Source of the DNA: an uncultured Terrimonas sp.
GTDB lineage: Bacteria; Bacteroidota; Bacteroidia; Chitinophagales; Chitinophagaceae
Assembly: GCA_946886925.1 (NCBI GenBank)
Contig: CAMPJQ010000062.1
Coordinates: 1-9,621 of the forward strand
Direction of reading: 5' to 3'
DNA length: 9,621 bases
Shown: positions 6,349 to 9,621 of the stretch, one piece after another
Layout: every line of letters starts with the position of its first letter
Position numbering within the stretch: the stretch's first letter is position 1
Made by a program: the position numbers and the translations under genes
Notes under the pieces: model-generated
What the model saw: the letters and a program-made list of their open reading frames with translations, nothing else
Databases searched by the model: none
Told to the model about the DNA's origin: nothing

Positions 6349-7302
6349 ATGAAAAAAATCGGAATTCTGCACGGCAAAGAAAGATCGTTTCCCAATGCTT
6401 TTGTGGATAGGATCAATAGTAAAAATCCTGATGGCATTATTGCCGAATCTGTGTCAATTAGTAAAGTAGTACAAGGTGAGCCGAGCGGATATGCAGTAAT
6501 AGTGGACCGTATATCTCAGGACGTTCCCTTTTACCGTGCCTTTCTTAAAAATGCTGCTATCAGCGGTACAGCGGTAATCAATAACCCTTTTTGGTGGAGC
6601 GCCGATGAAAAATTTTTTAACAACGCCCTTGCCACAAAAATTGGCGTGCCTGTTCCTAAAACGGTAATTCTTCCTTCCAGAAACCTGCCGGCAGATACCT
6701 CTGACGAATCGTTTGCCAATCTTGCTTTTCCATTGGACTGGGAAGGCATTTTTAATTATGTTGGATTCCCTGCATATATGAAACCTTTTGCAGGAGGAGG
6801 ATGGAAAAACGTATACAAGTTAGACAGTATGGAGGATTTTTTTGATAAGCATGGAGAAACCGGTGAATTGGTAATGCTGCTCCAGGAAGAAATTGTATTT
6901 GATGAATATTACAGGTGTTATTGCATTGGTGACCAACATGTACGCATTATGCCTTATGAACCCCGCAATCCGCACCACCTGCGGTATGTAAGCGATTTTA
7001 AGCCTTCACCGGAACGATATCAGCTTATGGAAGAAATTGTACTGCGGCTTAACAAATTCCTTGGCTATGATTTTAATACCGTAGAATTAGCACTCCGCAA
7101 CGGGGTACCTTACGCTATTGACTTCTGTAATCCTGCTCCGGATGCAGAGAAAAACAGCGTGGGGGAAGAAAATTTTGAATGGGTTGTGGAAACGTCGGCC
7201 AATTATGCTATTGAACGAGCGCAAAACAGTAAAGAAGGATCAGATAACCTTACCTGGGGCGAGTATGTAAAGCGGAGTGTAGAAAAGCAGCCACTGACGT
7301 AA
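6349..7302 (+). CDS. ATP-grasp domain ligase (RimK/glutathione synthase-like)
   Basis: The 317-residue protein has an ATP-grasp layout. An N-terminal preATP-grasp Rossmann-like part (1-85) starts MKKIGILHGKERSFPNAF and contains YAVIVDRIS. The ATP-binding subdomain follows, with PAYMKPFAGGGWKNVYKL (141-158), where K145 and the glycine loop would hold the ATP phosphates. LLQEEI (177-182) is the adenine-binding strand/hinge. The metal-binding end is VELALRNGVPYAIDFCNPAPDAE (245-267), with E246, D258 and N261 as the likely Mg ligands. Such enzymes activate a carboxylate as acylphosphate and join it to an amine or thiol. The ligand-binding half does not match a named ligase that I recognise, so the substrate is unknown. 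The next gene, 131 bases downstream in the same direction, is a second and structurally unrelated carboxylate-amine ligase, and the divergent neighbour is an esterase. Confidence 0.82.
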   Translation: MKKIGILHGKERSFPNAFVDRINSKNPDGIIAESVSISKVVQGEPSGYAVIVDRISQDVPFYRAFLKNAAISGTAVINNPFWWSADEKFFNNALATKIGVPVPKTVILPSRNLPADTSDESFANLAFPLDWEGIFNYVGFPAYMKPFAGGGWKNVYKLDSMEDFFDKHGETGELVMLLQEEIVFDEYYRCYCIGDQHVRIMPYEPRNPHHLRYVSDFKPSPERYQLMEEIVLRLNKFLGYDFNTVELALRNGVPYAIDFCNPAPDAEKNSVGEENFEWVVETSANYAIERAQNSKEGSDNLTWGEYVKRSVEKQPLT

Positions 7303-7336
7303 TTTGAAATTTAAGATTTAAGATTTGATATTGATG
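7302..7336 (+). repeat. Tandem AT-rich heptamers (ATTTRAN)
   Basis: Starting on the last base of the ATP-grasp stop codon, the sequence runs ATTTGAA, ATTTAAG, ATTTAAG, ATTTGAT and then the decayed ATTGATG. That is four heptamers in phase plus one degenerate unit. Similar ATTTGAG/ATTTAAG runs are common between genes in Bacteroidota genomes, as I recall. No function is evident. Confidence 0.55.
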
Positions 7337-7337
7337 C

Positions 7338-7372
7338 GCCCGGGCTGCAAACGCCTGCACAGGGATAGCCGG
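7338..7372 (+). promoter_or_regulatory. GCCCGGGCT leader element, copy 2, possible stem-loop
   Basis: GCCCGGGCT at 7338-7346 is identical to the 9 bases in the ATP-grasp leader and is again followed by TGCAC and GG. Here CCGGGCT (7340-7346) can also pair with AGCCGG (7367-7372), allowing one bulged G, around a loop that contains CCT/AGG. The element is G+C-rich in an otherwise A+T-rich gap. It may be a leader structure, a protein site or a repeat remnant. Confidence 0.3.
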
Positions 7373-7374
7373 TA

Positions 7375-7404
7375 TTGTATTTATAATCTAAAAAATATCA
7401 TTTG
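7375..7404 (+). promoter_or_regulatory. Weak candidate promoter of the GCS2 ligase gene
   Basis: TTG at 7375-7377 and TATCATTTG at 7396-7404 resemble -33 and -7 elements 18 bases apart, but the -7 box has one extra base between TA and TTTG. If active, it would let the GCS2 gene be transcribed independently of the ATP-grasp gene 131 bases upstream. Confidence 0.22.
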
Positions 7405-7433
7405 AATCTCTGATTGCACTAAACGAAATCAAT

Positions 7434-8546
7434 ATGGCTAATCTGAATTATAAACAATTTACCCTTGGAGTAGAAGAAGAGTACATGGTGATTGACCCGA
7501 CTACCTTTGAACTAAAAAGCCATGAACAAAAAATTGTATCGGAAGGGCAAAAGATCATAAAAGATAAGGTAAAGGCAGAAATGCACCAGGCGGTGGTGGA
7601 AGTAGGCACGGATGTATGTGAAGATATAGATGCCGCCTATAACGATGTAGGACTTTTGCGTAAAACCATTGCGGGCATCGCGGGTGATCTTGGCTTTGCG
7701 GTGGGCGCATCAGGCACACATCCTTTCAGTTTGTGGGAAAGGCAGCTTATTACAGATCATATCCGTTATCATGAAATTGTTAATGAAATGCAGGATGCCG
7801 CCCGGAGCAACCTTATTTTTGGCTTACATGTGCATGTAGGCATGGAAAGCCGAAGAATGGCTATACATATCGCCAATTCGGCCAGGTATTTTTTACCACA
7901 TGTATTTGCACTCAGTACCAACTCTCCTTTCTGGGAGGGAAGATATACCGGCTTTAAATCATTTCGTACAAAAGTATTCGATAAATTTCCACGCACCGGT
8001 ATACCAGACTATTTTGAAAGCATTGAAGCCTATGATAATTATGTAAACCTGCTGATCAAAACCAATTGTATTGATAACGCAAAAAAAATATGGTGGGATC
8101 TGCGTGTTCACCCTTTTTTTAATACCGTTGAATTCCGTATTTGTGATGTACCATTAACCGTAGATGAAACCATTGCGATTACCGCTTTGTTCCAGGCTAT
8201 ATGCGCCAAGCTTTACAAACTACGTATGGAAAATATGAATTTCATACAATATTCACGGGCATTGGTAAACGAAAACAAATGGCGCGCCAGCCGGTATGGA
8301 TTAGACGGTCACCTGATTGATTTTGGCAAAGAAGAAGAAGTAAATACGAGGGTGCTGATATATGAATTGCTTGATTTTGTAGATGATATGGTAGATCACC
8401 TCGGATCGAGACACCGGCTTGGCAATGTTCAGAAAATAATTGATCAGGGTACTGGCGCCGACCGGCAACTGGCTGTTCACGGAAACACAAAAAACATGAC
8501 AGAAGTGGCAGCCTATATTCATTCCCAGTTCCTCGCAGATCTGTAA
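7434..8546 (+). CDS. Carboxylate-amine ligase, YbdK / GCS2 family (glutamate-cysteine ligase type 2)
   Basis: The 370 residues are close to the 372 of E. coli YbdK. The family blocks are in order: FTLGVEEEYMVIDP (9-22) with the acidic metal-binding glutamates; EVGTDVCED (56-64); LIFGLHVHVGM (127-137) with the metal/ATP histidines; STNSPFWEGRYTGFKSFR (161-178); WWDLRVHPFFNTVEFRICD (220-238) with the conserved Arg and Glu; and NKWRASRYGLDG (281-292). The fold is related to glutamine synthetase and forms a gamma-glutamyl or other amide bond with ATP. YbdK itself has only weak glutamate-cysteine ligase activity, so the true substrate is open. All expected catalytic residues appear present. It follows the ATP-grasp gene in the same direction, so the two ligases may act in sequence as GshA and GshB do. 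The 131-base gap leaves co-transcription uncertain. It converges on rmlD with 18 bases between the stops and no visible terminator. Confidence 0.93.
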   Translation: MANLNYKQFTLGVEEEYMVIDPTTFELKSHEQKIVSEGQKIIKDKVKAEMHQAVVEVGTDVCEDIDAAYNDVGLLRKTIAGIAGDLGFAVGASGTHPFSLWERQLITDHIRYHEIVNEMQDAARSNLIFGLHVHVGMESRRMAIHIANSARYFLPHVFALSTNSPFWEGRYTGFKSFRTKVFDKFPRTGIPDYFESIEAYDNYVNLLIKTNCIDNAKKIWWDLRVHPFFNTVEFRICDVPLTVDETIAITALFQAICAKLYKLRMENMNFIQYSRALVNENKWRASRYGLDGHLIDFGKEEEVNTRVLIYELLDFVDDMVDHLGSRHRLGNVQKIIDQGTGADRQLAVHGNTKNMTEVAAYIHSQFLADL

Positions 8547-8564
8547 CAAGCATGATCTTTACGC

Positions 8565-9425
8565 TTACTGCATATTGTCTATACACTTCATGAGACTCTC
8601 CTTCCACAAAGGAATATTTACCCCATAGGTTTCCCTGATTTTTGATGTGTCGAGCAGAGAAAAAGAAGGGCGTTTGGCAGGGGTTGGATATGCAGTGGCG
8701 GGAACAGGATGCAGTATGCAATTGGCCCCGGTCATCTCTTTTATAGCCATTGCAAAATCGTACCAGCTAATATTTCCTTCATTGCAGTAATGATAGATGC
8801 CCGGTAACCAAAGCTTACTATTGACGATGCGCATAATAGCACGGGACAGATCATTTGCATAAGTTGGAGAACCTACCTGGTCATTCACTATATTCAACTC
8901 TTTTTTTTCTTTCATTAAGCGCATCATGGTCTTTACAAAATTACTGCCATGCTCACTGTACACCCACGACGTACGCATAATTATCGTTTCGGGATTACAT
9001 GCCATTGCCAACACCTCCCCTCTTGCCTTGGAGGCACCATAAATGTTTATGGGATCAATGCCTGCATCTTCTTTATAAGGAACAGACGACTGGCCGTTAA
9101 ACACATAATCCGTAGAGATATGTATAAATTTTGATTGGTAAGTTTCACATGCATCCGCGAGTATTTTAACTCCATCGGCATTGATCAGAAATGCGTTTTC
9201 TTTCTCCGATTCGGCCTTATCAACAGCAGTATATGCTGCACAGTTAATACAAAATTGCGGACGAACAGCATCAAAAACAGCTTCTGTTTTATCTTTTTGT
9301 TCCACAGGCATATGCTGCTTAGACAAAAAAACAAACTCAAACCGGGGATAGAACGGTGCAATATCCTTTATTGATTTGCCAAGTTGCCCACCAGCGCCGG
9401 TTACAAGTATTTTCAATTTCTGCAT
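8565..9425 (-). CDS. rmlD: dTDP-4-dehydrorhamnose reductase
   Basis: RmlD (RfbD) performs the last step of dTDP-L-rhamnose synthesis, the NAD(P)H-dependent reduction of dTDP-4-keto-L-rhamnose in the cytosol. The 286-residue product is full length. The dinucleotide-binding motif is KILVTGAGGQLGKSI (5-19), with NCAAYTAVDKAE at 61-72. The short-chain dehydrogenase active site is T105 in ISTDYVFNG (103-111) plus Y129 and K133 in NIYGASKARGE (127-137), aligning with Thr104/Tyr128/Lys132 of the Salmonella enzyme. WVYSEHGSNFVKTMMRL and NDQVGSPTYANDLSRAI (181-197) are the usual substrate-domain segments, and AKRPSFSLLDTSKI (250-263) is the conserved C-terminal 'RP-x-x-S-x-L-D' region. The start ATG lies 9 bases after the rmlC stop, so the two form an operon. 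Rhamnose would feed O-antigen, capsule or exopolysaccharide. Confidence 0.95.
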   Translation of the reverse strand: MQKLKILVTGAGGQLGKSIKDIAPFYPRFEFVFLSKQHMPVEQKDKTEAVFDAVRPQFCINCAAYTAVDKAESEKENAFLINADGVKILADACETYQSKFIHISTDYVFNGQSSVPYKEDAGIDPINIYGASKARGEVLAMACNPETIIMRTSWVYSEHGSNFVKTMMRLMKEKKELNIVNDQVGSPTYANDLSRAIMRIVNSKLWLPGIYHYCNEGNISWYDFAMAIKEMTGANCILHPVPATAYPTPAKRPSFSLLDTSKIRETYGVNIPLWKESLMKCIDNMQ

Positions 9426-9434
9426 GGATGATGG

Positions 9435-9620
9435 TTATCCTTCGAATACAAAACGATTTTTGCAGTCCCTTAATAAGGGGTGCCCCTGGTCTTTATCAGA
9501 AAGTATTGCTTTGCCAGGGGGAATTTTCCAGTCAATATTTAAAAAAGGATCATTGTATACAATACTACCTTCCGCAGCTCTATCATATAAATTATCGCAC
9601 TTATACAGCACCGTTGCATC
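9435..9620 (-). CDS. rmlC: dTDP-4-dehydrorhamnose 3,5-epimerase, C-terminal part
   Basis: Reading in from the right edge on the minus strand gives 61 residues to a TAA; the start lies beyond the window. The fragment starts DATVLYKCDNLYDRAAEG and continues IVYNDPFLNIDWKIPPGKAILSDKDQ, then GHPLLRDC. These are the C-terminal cupin segments of RmlC: the 'Y-K-x-x-x-x-Y-x-x-x-x-E-x-x-I-x-x-x-D-P-x-L-x-I-x-W' run and the 'LSxKDxxxPLL' ending. RmlC epimerises C3 and C5 of dTDP-4-keto-6-deoxyglucose, the substrate-forming step for RmlD encoded just downstream. The preceding gene is probably rmlA or rmlB, outside the window. Confidence 0.9.
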   Translation of the reverse strand, partial: DATVLYKCDNLYDRAAEGSIVYNDPFLNIDWKIPPGKAILSDKDQGHPLLRDCKNRFVFEG

Positions 9621-9621
9621 T

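Noticed and set aside
8547..8564. Terminator between the convergent GCS2 ligase and rmlD genes
   Set aside because: The 18-base gap has no usable inverted repeat followed by T or A runs.
8242..8721. A 159-codon minus-strand frame across the ends of the GCS2 ligase and rmlD genes
   Set aside because: Both overlapped genes are complete, conserved enzymes; the frame has no motif and is antisense or out of frame to them.

Overview
The window looks like chromosomal DNA of a Bacteroidota bacterium, most likely from the Chitinophagaceae or a close relative. The evidence is a SusC/TonB-type outer-membrane beta-barrel followed by a GLPGLI-family protein, a DUF2752 / CCC-motif membrane pair, a fused RibBA, Bacteroidota-type -7 promoter boxes (TAnnTTTG) upstream of several genes, weak or absent Shine-Dalgarno sequences, and AT-rich tandem repeats between genes. 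The taxonomic placement is an inference from gene content, not a database result.

Layout. The left part (about 1-2920) is a plus-strand run: the C-terminal barrel of an outer-membrane receptor whose start lies outside the window, a secreted GLPGLI protein starting 2 bases later, then two small membrane proteins (DUF2752 and CCC-motif) that abut with no spacer. Next (2997-3985) is a two-gene type II toxin-antitoxin module: an Xre/MbcA/ParS-type antitoxin overlapping by one base a RES-domain NAD+-degrading toxin. Its promoter region carries a perfect inverted repeat over a perfect -7 box. It converges on ribBA (minus strand), the bifunctional riboflavin-biosynthesis enzyme.

The middle (5411-8546) is the most interesting part. 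A minus-strand esterase of the enterochelin-esterase/esterase D fold is divergent from an ATP-grasp ligase, which is followed in the same direction by a YbdK/GCS2-type carboxylate-amine ligase. Two different ATP-dependent amide-forming ligase folds beside one hydrolase suggest a small pathway that makes, and perhaps hydrolyses, a peptide-like or gamma-glutamyl metabolite. The arrangement resembles the GshA/GshB logic of glutathione synthesis, but the product cannot be read from the sequence. The two ligase genes have similar leader elements containing GCCCGGGCT.

The right end (8565-9621, minus strand) holds rmlD and the C-terminal part of rmlC, consecutive genes of dTDP-L-rhamnose synthesis for surface polysaccharide.

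No rRNA, tRNA, CRISPR array, insertion sequence or riboswitch was recognised. The only gene-free stretch close to 200 bases is 5212-5410; it holds a probable ribBA promoter box and some small inverted repeats.
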